This document shows positions 46,319-56,097 of a stretch of DNA of 64,000 nucleotides, piece by piece. Where the stretch lies: contig CAUJHS010000018.1 in NCBI GenBank assembly GCA_963204915.1, positions 80,993 to 144,992 on the forward strand, read 5' to 3'. A program made the position numbers and the translations under genes. The notes under the pieces are model-generated. The model made no database searches, was not told where the DNA came from, and saw only the letters and a program-made list of their open reading frames with translations. Source of the DNA: Planctomycetota bacterium (GTDB lineage Bacteria; Planctomycetota; Planctomycetia; Pirellulales; Pirellulaceae). How positions within the stretch are numbered: the first letter of the stretch is position 1; the number at the start of each line of letters is the position of its first letter.

Positions 46319-47785
46319 TCAGCGGCTTTGGCTGGTCTGCCCTGGGGGCGGGAACCTGGCGGCGGCGCTGTCCAGCACGAGCACCCAATCCAGATACTCG
46401 CCGGGGTCGGGCGGGGTGAAGCGCTGCTGGCCCTGGTTGGAAAAGTCATTAATCCGGGTCGCCTCGCCCGTGCGCGGGTTGAACCACCACGCCACGACTT
46501 GCGGACCTTGAATCTTATCGAGATGCACCGCAAACGGGCGACCGGCCGGGGAGTACACCATCGCGTAACGGCCGTCGCAGTCGCGCGTGGCGACCATGCG
46601 TAATCGGCCGGCGCCGGGCACGGCGGTGGGAACCTCATGACCCACGATCAGCGAGTCATCGGGCACGCGCGACAACATCGGGCGCGACTCGATGAGCCGT
46701 CGCCCATGTTGCATTTGTCCCGCGCCTGGCTGTTGAAGGGCCTCATGCCAAGGGAGCAAGGGGCCATTCACCGGCGGCCGGCCAGGCGCCCACATTTGCC
46801 ACACCGAATGATGCCCGTAGGTGTGCCCGAAGGCGCCGCTCAAGAGATCCCAATACAGGGGGCGGCGCACGTCGGCCGCCAGCGAATGGCCGTTCTCCTG
46901 CGCTTGGAAGGCAATGGGGTGATCTTCGTAGATCGGCTCGCCGTCGATCAGCGGCTTGACCGGCTGGCGGTCATAATCGGCGCGGGTCTGGTCGTGCCGA
47001 CCTTCAAAGTTCACCACATGGCCGTTCTGCCGCATGTTGAAGTCGAGCCACGGTTCGTTGTGAAACCACTGCGACGAGCCCGCCCCGCCGGGAGGATGGA
47101 ACGTGATGAGGTGGCGACCTCCGTCGCCGCGGCGTAGTCCTTCGGCCATGGCAGTGATGATCGCTCGGTGCGCGTCGTTTTCCACAGGCCGGTCGCCCCC
47201 AAGAATCCAAATGATGGGCTTGTCTCGGTACCTTGCCCCCAACCACTCGCCGTAAACCGCGGCGTTGGCGGGAGTGAACACTTCAGGACCCACGCCCCAT
47301 TTCTTATTCCATTTGTCGCCCCAGGTAGGCAGTAAGCCAACGAACAACCCCAACGACTGCGCCTTGTTCACAATGTGGTCGACATGGTCCCAGTAGTCGT
47401 TCTGCGGGCCGTCTTTGACATCGGGCCGCGCGGGGTCGTTCTCGAGGAGCGGCCGATGGCCGTGCGCGTTGGGCGTGTTCAGCCCATCCAATTCGGCCAG
47501 CGCCACCGCTTGAATCACGGTGAACCCCTTCTTGGCTCGATCTTCAAGGTAGTGATTGGCCTCTTCTCGATTCAGCCGATGGAACAGCTCCCAGGCTGTG
47601 TCTCCCAGGTAGAAAAAGGGGGAGCCGTCCTCGCGCACTAAAAAGCGACGATTCTCGCTGATTTTCAACCGCGGCTCGGCGTGCAGAACCTGCGGGCCTA
47701 GCACTCCGCCAACGACTGCAAAACCAACGAAGACCGACCAGGCAAGGCGAAGCGACCTTCGCCACGTGTCAGAGACTCGAATCAT
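46319..47785 (-). CDS. Secreted glycosidase, DUF4038/GH140-like
   Basis: The 488-residue protein begins with a signal peptide ([19 protein letters not shown], ending near HAEP). The catalytic (beta/alpha) barrel begins at [24 protein letters not shown], the hallmark of the DUF4038 family, to which GH140 apiosidases belong. Later GGDRPVE and [12 protein letters not shown] provide likely acidic catalytic residues. The C-terminal 90 residues form a beta domain similar to the putative collagen-binding domain that follows DUF4038 in many proteins. It should act outside the cell on plant or algal polysaccharide side chains. I chose the ATG at 47785; the frame is open to 47848. Confidence 0.85.
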   Translation of the reverse strand: MIRVSDTWRRSLRLAWSVFVGFAVVGGVLGPQVLHAEPRLKISENRRFLVREDGSPFFYLGDTAWELFHRLNREEANHYLEDRAKKGFTVIQAVALAELDGLNTPNAHGHRPLLENDPARPDVKDGPQNDYWDHVDHIVNKAQSLGLFVGLLPTWGDKWNKKWGVGPEVFTPANAAVYGEWLGARYRDKPIIWILGGDRPVENDAHRAIITAMAEGLRRGDGGRHLITFHPPGGAGSSQWFHNEPWLDFNMRQNGHVVNFEGRHDQTRADYDRQPVKPLIDGEPIYEDHPIAFQAQENGHSLAADVRRPLYWDLLSGAFGHTYGHHSVWQMWAPGRPPVNGPLLPWHEALQQPGAGQMQHGRRLIESRPMLSRVPDDSLIVGHEVPTAVPGAGRLRMVATRDCDGRYAMVYSPAGRPFAVHLDKIQGPQVVAWWFNPRTGEATRINDFSNQGQQRFTPPDPGEYLDWVLVLDSAAARFPPPGQTSQSR

Positions 47786-47883
47786 ACATGGCTCACAGGC
47801 AAGAACACCACACAAAAGGAACCGCACACGCCGTTGACGTGGCGCCATATCGATTGATGGGATTCACCGCGCAGGAATGAGCC

Positions 47884-50800
47884 TCACGGGGCCGTGATCT
47901 CGGGCAGACCAAGCTCGGCGAAGGCGGCGGACAACTGATCGATCCGCCAGACGCGCGTCGCGGTTTCGTTCTCCAGCAATACGGCCAGAGCCTTACCTTC
48001 CGGGCAGAATTGCAGCTTCTTTGCCGGCGCAGGAAAAGTCAACTTCAACAGCAGCGTAAGCTGGCCGTGTTCGGTTTTCCAGAGGCAAACGGTTCGATCT
48101 TCCGAACCACTGGCCGCCAGCGCGCCGTTCGGATCGAGCGCAACGCACAGCACACGGTCTTGATGTTCACGAATACGGCTGAGCATTTTTCCTGTCGGCA
48201 GCTCGACCTCTTGGAGGAGTCCGGTTTCTGTGCCGCACAGCGCACGCGTTTCCTGGAGGTTCATCGCCACGCTGGTGACTCGTCCGTCTTGTAGCGGAAT
48301 CGCGTCGTGCATGGCGCCATCTTGGGCGCGCAACACATAAAGCAAACCTTCGTCTCCCCCCGCCAAAACCCATTGATTGCCCGCGGTCAAACTGGCGAAT
48401 CCCCGCGCGCCGGCAAGCACCATCTGTCCGGTCGGCTTCCAGCGTGTCGCAGGGTCGCCGCTTGGAAGATTCCACGACCGCACCTCGTTGTCAGCGACGG
48501 TCCAAACGTAGTCGCCGTGCGGCGCGAACGAAACGTACGACGCGTCTCCCACGTCGGGTAATGTCACAGACGCCGCGGCGTTGTTCCGATCATTCACCAA
48601 AAGCGCCCCGCCTTGCGGCCAACAAAGCCGGCTGGCGTTGGGCGAGAGATACGCTTGGCGCTCGGCCGCGTGCGCCGTCGCCAGAAACAGCGGGGGCTGA
48701 TCTTGCTCGGCATGGATCGAGGTGAGGTGGACCGACGGCGCGTCGTCCGCAACGTGAGACGACTCGGACTCCGCCGTGGTTGTCCAACGAACGTCCGTCG
48801 CCAACGAGGACGCCAGGCCGACAAACTTTTGCGTCTCGCCGTTGCGCACCTCGCAAACCAAAGTCTCACGTCCCACGGGAGTCGCTAGCAGGCTGCCCGT
48901 TGCGTTGAACACAGGGAAGGGCGCATCGGCGCCCGGAAGCGACTTCACGGCCAGCATCCGACCGCTTGCGGTTTCCCAAAGGCGCAACTTTCCGCGCGAG
49001 CCCGCCGCCAGCAGCGAACCATCGGGACTGAACGTGATATGCCGCATGCGATCTTCCGCCGCAACGCCAAGTTCAGGATCGCGCAGTGTGCGAAAAATCC
49101 GCCGGGTGGATAAGTCGACCAGTTGAATTCCCTCGTCCACCGTGACCGCGATAAGTGAGTCCTGCGGGCTCACGCAAAGCGGCGCCCCGTTCGGCTTCCA
49201 GGCGGGCTCGGTCTCGTGCAAATCTTGCGTCGCAAGGATGTGTACGCCGTCATCATAGGAGCAGACCAATCGCTGGCCGTCCGCGCTAAGGGCTACGCCG
49301 CTACGGTCTCCAATCCGGCCCTGAGTCGAATGGCTTGCCAACTGAGCGCCTTGCGCGGCGTCCCAACGTGCTATCTCTTGCCCTTCGCAAGAGTAGGAAA
49401 TCAGCGAAGCGCTATCCGGCAGCCAATAAAGCCCTCGCACGGAATGCTCATGCGCCTGCCATTCAACGGGCGCCTGATCAGGATGGTGCAAATCCCAGCG
49501 ATAAATCATTCCCGTGCGCGTACCGGCGGCGAGCCATTGTCCGTCGGGGCTGAAGGCGACGGCATAGATGCATTCTTGCGCAGGCGCGCCGTCTTTTCCT
49601 GCGGCGAAACGGAGGGTCAAGAACGACAAGGTGCGCAACTTCTCGCCGGTTTGAGCATCATACAGGTAGATATTGCACTTCATCCACAACTGGGCCTTGG
49701 CCTGACACACGGCAAGCGTTTTTCCATCGGGGCTGAAGGCGATCGCCTCGGCGTAAACGTTTTTCGCCACGCGATGCTGCTCCCGGAGATCGACCGCCCC
49801 CAGACACGCCGCGGCAAGCGTGCGCAGCAAACCCGGCTCACGGGACGCCGCCGGCAGGCGCGCGGCGCGCTCCAGGTCGGCCAGCGAATTCCAAGTCCAG
49901 CCCAACGTTTTCGTTGCGCTGCGTTCCCGTACGCGGTTCAGGTAGCGATAATATTCGTGTGTGGCGGCTAACGACTGCGACGCCTTTAGTTCGGCTTCTT
50001 TTGCTTTTGCCGCTTGTTGCGAGGATTGCAACTCCAGATCTTTGGCGCGCGACGCCGCGCGCATTGCTTCTAATTGCAGCCGCTGCGTTTTTCCCTTCTC
50101 ACGAGCAGCGTTTAAGCTCATCCCAATCGAGAACAAAATCGGCAACAGGCTGAAGGTAATGACGCTCAGCAGCGCCAACGCGGCCCAGGCAGGTTCGCGG
50201 TAGGTCCAGCGTAACGCCCGCTCCACCAGGCCGGTCCGACGCGCGAAAATGGGCTCATTTCGTAAATACCGTCCTAGATCTTCCGCCAATGCGGCGGCCG
50301 AGGCGTAACGCCGTTCGGGAAGTTTTTCCAAGCACTTCAGGCAAATCGTTTCCAAGTCGCGATCGATCGCCGGGTTCAGTTGCCGTGGCGCAACGGGATC
50401 ACGATGCAACACTTGTTTGAGCGTCTCGATCATGCTGGCCGCTTGAAAGGGCGGCCGTCCCGTGAGCGTGGCGTATAACAAAGCGCCCAAGGAGTATACG
50501 TCGGCGGTTGGTCCCGCCTGCTCGATCTTTCCCAAGGCTTGTTCAGGCGGCATGTAGTTCGGCGTGCCCAAGACCTGGCCCGACGGCGTCAAGTGTTGAT
50601 CGTTCTCAAACCGCTTGGCCAGGCCAAAGTCGGTTACTTTGGGCTGGCCCTGTTTGTCCAACAGAATGTTCGCCGGCTTTAAGTCGCGATGCAGCACGCC
50701 ATGCTGATGGGCGAAATGCAACGCTTCGGCCACACTTTGCAGCACTGCCGCAGCTTCCGCCGGTGGGAGCGGAGACCGAGCGATTCGCGTGGCAAGACTT

Positions 50801-51333
50801 TCGCCCTCGACGTAGGCCATCGAGAAGTAGTGCCGACCGTCACACTCGCCCACTTCGTAAATGGGTACGATTCCGGGATGATCCAAGTTGGCGGCGGCTT
50901 CTGCTTCGGCGTAAAACCGTTGCACCAGATCGGGCGAGGCCAACTGGCCGTCTAGAATCATCTTGATCGCCACGATCCGATTTAGCCGCCGCTGCCGCGC
51001 GCGAAAGATCACGCCCATGCCGCCGCGCGCGATCTCTTCCAATAATTCATAGTCGCCGAACGTGCGGGACCTTCGCGGGCCGGGACTTCCGGACGAGGCC
51101 TCGTTCGCGGGTGCTTGGCGCGGCGCCGACGCCGCTTCGCCGGCCTGTGTTTCATAAGAACATGGCGAAGTGTCGGAGGGAGGCGACGTTAGCGGCTCGG
51201 GAGGCGAGTCGGAAGGCGGTACGTTTCCGTTCGTCGCGGGCGAGTCGTCCTGGTCGGCAGGACGCCATTCCTTCTTCGGCTCGGAATAGCGAGTCGCGTA
51301 AGGATCCTCAGGAGCCGGGTGCGGCGTACTCAT
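47884..51333 (-). CDS. Ser/Thr protein kinase with WD40-repeat sensor
   Basis: The 1149-residue protein has a disordered Pro/Ser-rich start (1-90), a Hanks-type kinase (about 95-365) with GGMGVIF, Lys124, HRDLKPANI with Asp217, DFG with Asp235 and GTPNYMPPEQ, one membrane segment (about 383-405), and a C-terminal region of WD40-type repeats (from about 500; AIAFSPDGKTLAVCQAKAQLW, HITFSPDGSLLAAGSRGKLRLW). Kinases of this layout are widespread in planctomycetes; the propeller is on the far side of the membrane or cytoplasmic depending on orientation. The start ATG at 51333 is close behind a strong hairpin at 51351-51384. Confidence 0.93.
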   Translation of the reverse strand: MSTPHPAPEDPYATRYSEPKKEWRPADQDDSPATNGNVPPSDSPPEPLTSPPSDTSPCSYETQAGEAASAPRQAPANEASSGSPGPRRSRTFGDYELLEEIARGGMGVIFRARQRRLNRIVAIKMILDGQLASPDLVQRFYAEAEAAANLDHPGIVPIYEVGECDGRHYFSMAYVEGESLATRIARSPLPPAEAAAVLQSVAEALHFAHQHGVLHRDLKPANILLDKQGQPKVTDFGLAKRFENDQHLTPSGQVLGTPNYMPPEQALGKIEQAGPTADVYSLGALLYATLTGRPPFQAASMIETLKQVLHRDPVAPRQLNPAIDRDLETICLKCLEKLPERRYASAAALAEDLGRYLRNEPIFARRTGLVERALRWTYREPAWAALALLSVITFSLLPILFSIGMSLNAAREKGKTQRLQLEAMRAASRAKDLELQSSQQAAKAKEAELKASQSLAATHEYYRYLNRVRERSATKTLGWTWNSLADLERAARLPAASREPGLLRTLAAACLGAVDLREQHRVAKNVYAEAIAFSPDGKTLAVCQAKAQLWMKCNIYLYDAQTGEKLRTLSFLTLRFAAGKDGAPAQECIYAVAFSPDGQWLAAGTRTGMIYRWDLHHPDQAPVEWQAHEHSVRGLYWLPDSASLISYSCEGQEIARWDAAQGAQLASHSTQGRIGDRSGVALSADGQRLVCSYDDGVHILATQDLHETEPAWKPNGAPLCVSPQDSLIAVTVDEGIQLVDLSTRRIFRTLRDPELGVAAEDRMRHITFSPDGSLLAAGSRGKLRLWETASGRMLAVKSLPGADAPFPVFNATGSLLATPVGRETLVCEVRNGETQKFVGLASSLATDVRWTTTAESESSHVADDAPSVHLTSIHAEQDQPPLFLATAHAAERQAYLSPNASRLCWPQGGALLVNDRNNAAASVTLPDVGDASYVSFAPHGDYVWTVADNEVRSWNLPSGDPATRWKPTGQMVLAGARGFASLTAGNQWVLAGGDEGLLYVLRAQDGAMHDAIPLQDGRVTSVAMNLQETRALCGTETGLLQEVELPTGKMLSRIREHQDRVLCVALDPNGALAASGSEDRTVCLWKTEHGQLTLLLKLTFPAPAKKLQFCPEGKALAVLLENETATRVWRIDQLSAAFAELGLPEITAP

Positions 51334-51350
51334 GGCTCAACTCGGTGGCG

Positions 51351-51384
51351 CGCGCCCGCGATTCCTAGCATAGGAGCGGGCGCG
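51351..51384 (-). promoter_or_regulatory. Strong hairpin 18 bp upstream of the WD40 kinase start
   Basis: CGCGCCCGC (51351-51359) and GCGGGCGCG (51376-51384) pair perfectly over 9 bp, with inner arms CCTA (51364-51367) and TAGG (51371-51374). The structure lies in the 5' leader of the kinase mRNA or in its promoter. It could limit translation or serve as an operator. Confidence 0.55.
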
Positions 51385-51706
51385 TGGAAGACGAGAAGAC
51401 AGCGCCCAAAGCCCATGCAACGGACGTCAACGCAGCCCTAGTATAAGGCGCCATGACCGAAGGTCACAAGAAACGGCGCCCTTTTCCGGGACATGATATC
51501 TCGAAAAGTACCGCTAAACACTTTTTTGCGGGTCGCCGCATCTTGCGCGGCGCGGTGCTCCCATCGTTACGCCGGCTCTGTCGCTAAGTGTAACCCACAA
51601 CACAGTTTCGGATCATTCTCGATTCGCTCTTCAACCTTCAGGCAGAGTCTGCGTATAATCCGCGGTCCTAAGTTCAAGTCGCGAGTTTCTCCATCGCGGG
51701 GCGGTG
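51385..51706. other. 322-bp divergent intergenic region
   Basis: No gene is present. It must hold the promoter of the WD40 kinase (minus) and of the large secreted protein (plus). TATAAT at 51654-51659 is a perfect -10 box on the plus strand, about 45 bp before the ATG; the -35 at the right distance is weak. An AT-rich patch lies near 51510-51530. Confidence 0.55.
51654..51659 (+). promoter_or_regulatory. -10 box TATAAT for the large secreted protein
   Basis: A perfect TATAAT is 48 bp before the ATG at 51707. The sequence 17 bp upstream (TCAACC) is a poor -35 box, so the promoter may rely on an activator or an alternative sigma factor. Confidence 0.45.
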
Positions 51707-54700
51707 ATGATCGGACACGGAAGTCCGAAGAATCGACCCTTGGGCGGTCGTCATAGCAGGGAGGCGTGGCGCTCTTTGTGGCGCTCCATGGCCTTTGCGC
51801 TGATGATTTGCGCCGCGCTCAACGCCGAACCCGTCTCCATCGTGCCGGTTACGCCGCCAGGAGCCGACCCAAAGCCTGCCGCGGTAATTGTTGATACGCT
51901 AGACTCTGCAGCGCTCCCTGATTCCCCAGCTACTCCAGAATCTACAGCGATGCCAAGCCCTGGCGGTGCGGTCGTTCCTGCCGATGTGCAGGACTCTGCC
52001 GCAGTGTCAAGACTTCCGACGGTTACGCCCTCGGGCGACGCGGTGGATCTTCGCCTACGCATCGCCTGGGGGGGCGGCGCCGCCCGTCCTTGGGACGCGG
52101 ACATCGAACTCTCGGCTGGTTCGCTTTCGCAGCCATCGCGTTTAAGCATGGAGCCCGATGCGCCAGGAGCGATGTCGGCGGAAGGCGAACGTCGTTTACG
52201 GCTGTGGGAACGTAGCCCCAGCGCGTATGACGGCGTCGATTTTTCGCTGGTTGCCCCGCGAAACGCGGTGCTTACGGTACGGCTTTTTCCACGCGATGAT
52301 CCGCGCGGGGAAGTTCGGCGAGAAATACCGCTCAGCGACTTGTTGTCGAACTTCCAAAACGTTCCGCTCGACGATCGGCAGAATCGGTTGTTGGTGCGCC
52401 GCGCTCCCGGAGATCGCATCCGCGTGCGGTTTAACCGCGATTCGCTGGTCTTCTCGCCCGGTGAGCGATTCGAGCTGGACGCGATTCCGCATGCGACCGG
52501 ATTCGCTCCGAAGACCGCTTTGACCGGAACCGCAACCTTGACGCCGGTGGAGGGAACGGCCTCGTTGTGGTCGCAAACGCAGGAACTAACCGTCGAAGAG
52601 GATGGTTCGACGCCGCCTCTCGGACCGCTCTCGATACCCTTGCCGCAAACCGAAGGCGTTTACAACGTCGTCTTGCGGCTCACGCCCAAAGATCTCAAAA
52701 ATTCCGCGTCGGCCGGGAACACGCCGTTGGAGCGTCGCGTGCAACTCATTGTGATCGACACGCGGCCGAGCGTCTCGGTCGACTCACGGAACGATGAACC
52801 CGAACCGTGGCGCCCTGTTTTGGAAATCGACCCGGCGAACCCGAAATGGTGGGAGCGGCTTACGCGCTGGCCGCAACTCCCCAAATGGATTCCCGGCTTC
52901 GATGAGAAGGAACTGGCCAGCGGACCGCTCAAAACGCAACGTCTGGGAGATCGTCGCTTTGTCGTACTCGAAGCCGAAGGTTGGCGGGCCTTCCCGCTGC
53001 CGCTGGGGCCTTCGACGGGTCCGCTCATTCTGGAAGTGACCTACCCGACGGCCGAGCCGCAAGCTCTGGGGGTAAGCATTCTGGAGCCAAACGCCGGAGG
53101 CGCCGTTTCTCCGCCAGGGTTGGACTCGGGCGTTGTGGTCGTCCCGCGCGAAGCCGACCTTGCGCCGTCGGAAAACGAGTCGGCGGTGGGGGTGCATCGC
53201 GTCGTCTTTTGGCCGCGCACCGCGGCCCCGGTGGTGCTGTTGACCAATCAAAGTCGCGACGGCTCCGCCCTCGTGGGGCGCATTCGAGTGTACCGTGGGC
53301 CGGAACGCCTCGCCCCGGCCGAAGATTTCGCGCCCGACGGAGCGCCCGTAGCGTCGTTAGCCTCGAGCCGCACGAACCTGCCGTTGGGCGCCGCGCCGCC
53401 GCTGCTTCAAGATCAACGCATGCTCGCGGCGTGGTTCGACAAACCGTTATTCCCCGAGAACTTTTCCGCCCCCGAGGGACTCGACGAGGAGACCGGCCGA
53501 AGTTTGGACGATTGGCAAACGTTCTACTTGGGGGCCGTGCGCATGATCGAACACTTGAAAAGCCGCGGTTATAACGCGGTTTCGCTGGCGGTCTGGTGCG
53601 AAGGCAGCGCGTTGTACCCCAGCCGCTTGTTGGAGCCGACGCCCAAGTACGACACCGGCGCCTTGTTCGTCTCAGCCCAGGATGCGCGCCGCAAAGACGT
53701 GCTGGAAATGCTCCTGCGGTTGTGTGATCGCGAAGGAATTCGTCTCATTCCTGCGCTGCATTTCTCAACGCCGCTCCCGGCAGTCGAGACGCTTTTGCGC
53801 GGCGAACCCGCCGAGCGTGCAGGGTTGGAATGGACCAACTGGCGCGGCCGCACCTGGCTGCAAGATCGTGGCGCGCCGCGCGGGTTGGCGCCGTACTACA
53901 ACCCGCTCGACGACCGCGTGCAAGCAGCCATGCTCGACGTGGTGCACGAACTGGTGGGTCGCTACGGGCGGCATCCGTCGTTTGGCGGCGTTGCGCTGGC
54001 GCTTGGTCCTCACAGTTACGCGCAGCTTCCGGGGCAGTTCTGGGGTTACGACGATCGCACCCTCCAGCGCTTCACACAAGATACCGGCATTCAAGCGCCC
54101 GGCGAGGGGGACTTGCGGTTTGAACAACGCGACCAGTTCCTGCGTCGCAACGCGCGCGAAGCGTGGCTCGGCTGGCGCGCGCAACGTTTAGCCGCGTTGT
54201 ACCGGAACCTGGGCGCCACGGTGGGCCGCGCCGGGCCACATGCCCGGCTTTACCTGGTGGGAGTCGAACTCCACCAGTGCGAGCCCGTGGAATGGATGAT
54301 GCGCCCCGCGCTCCCCCGGCAAACGCAATTCGCCGAGGCCATGCTGCACCTGGGTTTGGATCCGGCCTTGTGGAAAGATCAAACGAACATCGTGTTGCCG
54401 CGGCCCCGGCGCATTGCGCCTTTGTCTGGTCTGCACGAACAAGCGGTCGCGGTGGAGCTGAGTGCGGCGGACGATGTGAGCGAGTTCTTCGAAACGGTGG
54501 GCGAACCCGCTGGACTGTTCTATCACGCCACTCGTCCGCAACGTCTGGAAGCGTTCGACGCGGTCAGTCCGTTTGGTTCCGAGAACACCTACACCTGGCT
54601 GGCGCCGCACTTGGCGCTGCACGGGGTCGAAAACCGGCGCCGGTTTGCGCACTTGTGGGCCCAACACGACATCCGCACCTTGCTGGAAGGAGGTTGGATG

Positions 54701-55885
54701 TTGCCGTTGGGGCAGGAAGAGAGCGTCCAGCCGCTTTTGGATGTCTATCGCCGGTTGCCCAACGTCCCCTTTGACGACGTCGCACCCACCATGGGCGCCG
54801 CGGCGCAGCCGGTCGTGGTTCGACAAGCACTGCACGCCGGCCGAGCCTGGGTGTACGCGGTGAACGATTCGCCCTGGCCAACGACCGTCGAACTCGAACT
54901 CGAAGCGCCGGCGAACTGCACGCTGACGCGCTTAAGCGATGGAGAACAGACGCCGCTCGAACAGCGCGGCGGCCGCACCTGGTGGAAGGTCGAGCTAGGC
55001 CCGTACGAGGTCACGGCCGGCGTGCTTTCGTCGCCCGACGTCAAGGTCGTCGACTATCTGGCCACGTTGCCGCCGCAAACGCTCGACCAGTTGCGCCAAA
55101 GTATTCGCGAGATCGGAGCCCGCGCCTATCAACTGCGCGACCCGCAGGCGCAGGTTTACCCGGCGCTGACGAACGCCGACTTTGAACAACCGGCCACGGA
55201 AGGGCGCATTCCCGGTTGGGAGCATCGCGGCGCCTGGAGCAGCGTGTCGCCCGATACGACGGTCGCTCAAGACGGCCGGCAGTCGTTGCGGCTGACCAGC
55301 CCTGGCGACGACGCGCCCACATGGATTCGCAGCGACGTGATCGAACCGCCTCGCACGGGCAAACTCACGCTTTCGGTCTGGGTGCGCGCCGCCGACGCAC
55401 AAAACCAGCCGGAGTTACGGCTGTCGGCTCAATGGGTTCGCGACGAAGTTTCCGATTATCGGCCAGCGTTCTTCGGTCGGGGTTCGCCATTTCCTTTAAC
55501 CACGGAATGGCGCGAGTACGTTTATCCCGTGCCGCTGCCTCCGGCCGAGGTCAGCCAGTTGCGCATTGGAATTGATCTGTACGGCCCTGGCGAAGTTTGG
55601 ATCGACAACATCCGCTTGTACGACGCCCGATTCGAGAACACCGAGAAAGAAGAACTGAAAAAAATCTACGGCGGGGCCGAACACGACCTGAGCCAAGGCC
55701 GCATTGCCGACTGCTTGCGATTCCTGGAAGGCTATTGGCCGCAGTTTTTGCGGCAGTTCGTGGAGCCGCCGCCGGTGCGCTCGGCCTCGGAAGCGCCCGC
55801 CGTAACGCCTCTGCTGCCGATGGAGAAGCCTCGCGTACTTGACCGCTTGCGTCGTTGGTCTCCCACGCGCCTCCTGCCGTTTTGA
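51707..55885 (+). CDS. Very large secreted glycosidase-like protein
   Basis: The 1392-residue protein has an N-terminal signal segment (SMAFALMICAALNAEP), then a Pro/Ala/Ser linker and two beta-rich regions (to about residue 560). The middle (about 570-960) reads as a TIM-barrel glycosidase of the family-10-like (GHL) type: VRMIEHLKSRGYNAVSLAVW, VLEMLLRLCDREGIRLIPALHF, VHELVGRYGRHPSFGGVALAL. Near the C-terminus a jelly-roll carbohydrate-binding-like domain (about 1160-1310; GWEHRGAWSSVSPDTTVAQDG, WIDNIRLYDARF) is visible. A basic tail ends the protein. ATG 51707 is preceded by a GTG one codon upstream. The exact family is not certain. Confidence 0.75.
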   Translation: MIGHGSPKNRPLGGRHSREAWRSLWRSMAFALMICAALNAEPVSIVPVTPPGADPKPAAVIVDTLDSAALPDSPATPESTAMPSPGGAVVPADVQDSAAVSRLPTVTPSGDAVDLRLRIAWGGGAARPWDADIELSAGSLSQPSRLSMEPDAPGAMSAEGERRLRLWERSPSAYDGVDFSLVAPRNAVLTVRLFPRDDPRGEVRREIPLSDLLSNFQNVPLDDRQNRLLVRRAPGDRIRVRFNRDSLVFSPGERFELDAIPHATGFAPKTALTGTATLTPVEGTASLWSQTQELTVEEDGSTPPLGPLSIPLPQTEGVYNVVLRLTPKDLKNSASAGNTPLERRVQLIVIDTRPSVSVDSRNDEPEPWRPVLEIDPANPKWWERLTRWPQLPKWIPGFDEKELASGPLKTQRLGDRRFVVLEAEGWRAFPLPLGPSTGPLILEVTYPTAEPQALGVSILEPNAGGAVSPPGLDSGVVVVPREADLAPSENESAVGVHRVVFWPRTAAPVVLLTNQSRDGSALVGRIRVYRGPERLAPAEDFAPDGAPVASLASSRTNLPLGAAPPLLQDQRMLAAWFDKPLFPENFSAPEGLDEETGRSLDDWQTFYLGAVRMIEHLKSRGYNAVSLAVWCEGSALYPSRLLEPTPKYDTGALFVSAQDARRKDVLEMLLRLCDREGIRLIPALHFSTPLPAVETLLRGEPAERAGLEWTNWRGRTWLQDRGAPRGLAPYYNPLDDRVQAAMLDVVHELVGRYGRHPSFGGVALALGPHSYAQLPGQFWGYDDRTLQRFTQDTGIQAPGEGDLRFEQRDQFLRRNAREAWLGWRAQRLAALYRNLGATVGRAGPHARLYLVGVELHQCEPVEWMMRPALPRQTQFAEAMLHLGLDPALWKDQTNIVLPRPRRIAPLSGLHEQAVAVELSAADDVSEFFETVGEPAGLFYHATRPQRLEAFDAVSPFGSENTYTWLAPHLALHGVENRRRFAHLWAQHDIRTLLEGGWMLPLGQEESVQPLLDVYRRLPNVPFDDVAPTMGAAAQPVVVRQALHAGRAWVYAVNDSPWPTTVELELEAPANCTLTRLSDGEQTPLEQRGGRTWWKVELGPYEVTAGVLSSPDVKVVDYLATLPPQTLDQLRQSIREIGARAYQLRDPQAQVYPALTNADFEQPATEGRIPGWEHRGAWSSVSPDTTVAQDGRQSLRLTSPGDDAPTWIRSDVIEPPRTGKLTLSVWVRAADAQNQPELRLSAQWVRDEVSDYRPAFFGRGSPFPLTTEWREYVYPVPLPPAEVSQLRIGIDLYGPGEVWIDNIRLYDARFENTEKEELKKIYGGAEHDLSQGRIADCLRFLEGYWPQFLRQFVEPPPVRSASEAPAVTPLLPMEKPRVLDRLRRWSPTRLLPF

Positions 55886-56097
55886 GTGAAGTCGAACCGC
55901 CGGAAGCGAGACCCGACACCCGGCAGGCGTCGCCGGTGCTCGACGTGGGTCTGCAATCCTCGAATGCCGCGTTCTGATCGCGTTTGCCGCTGCCGCGCCG
56001 TCCGGCTCGATTGCGAATCGCCGCAGAAGCAGCCACAATCGAGGCAATGGCCTTTGCCGTGTGTTGTGAGGCTCCCCTTCGTTGCGAGACTTCTGGA

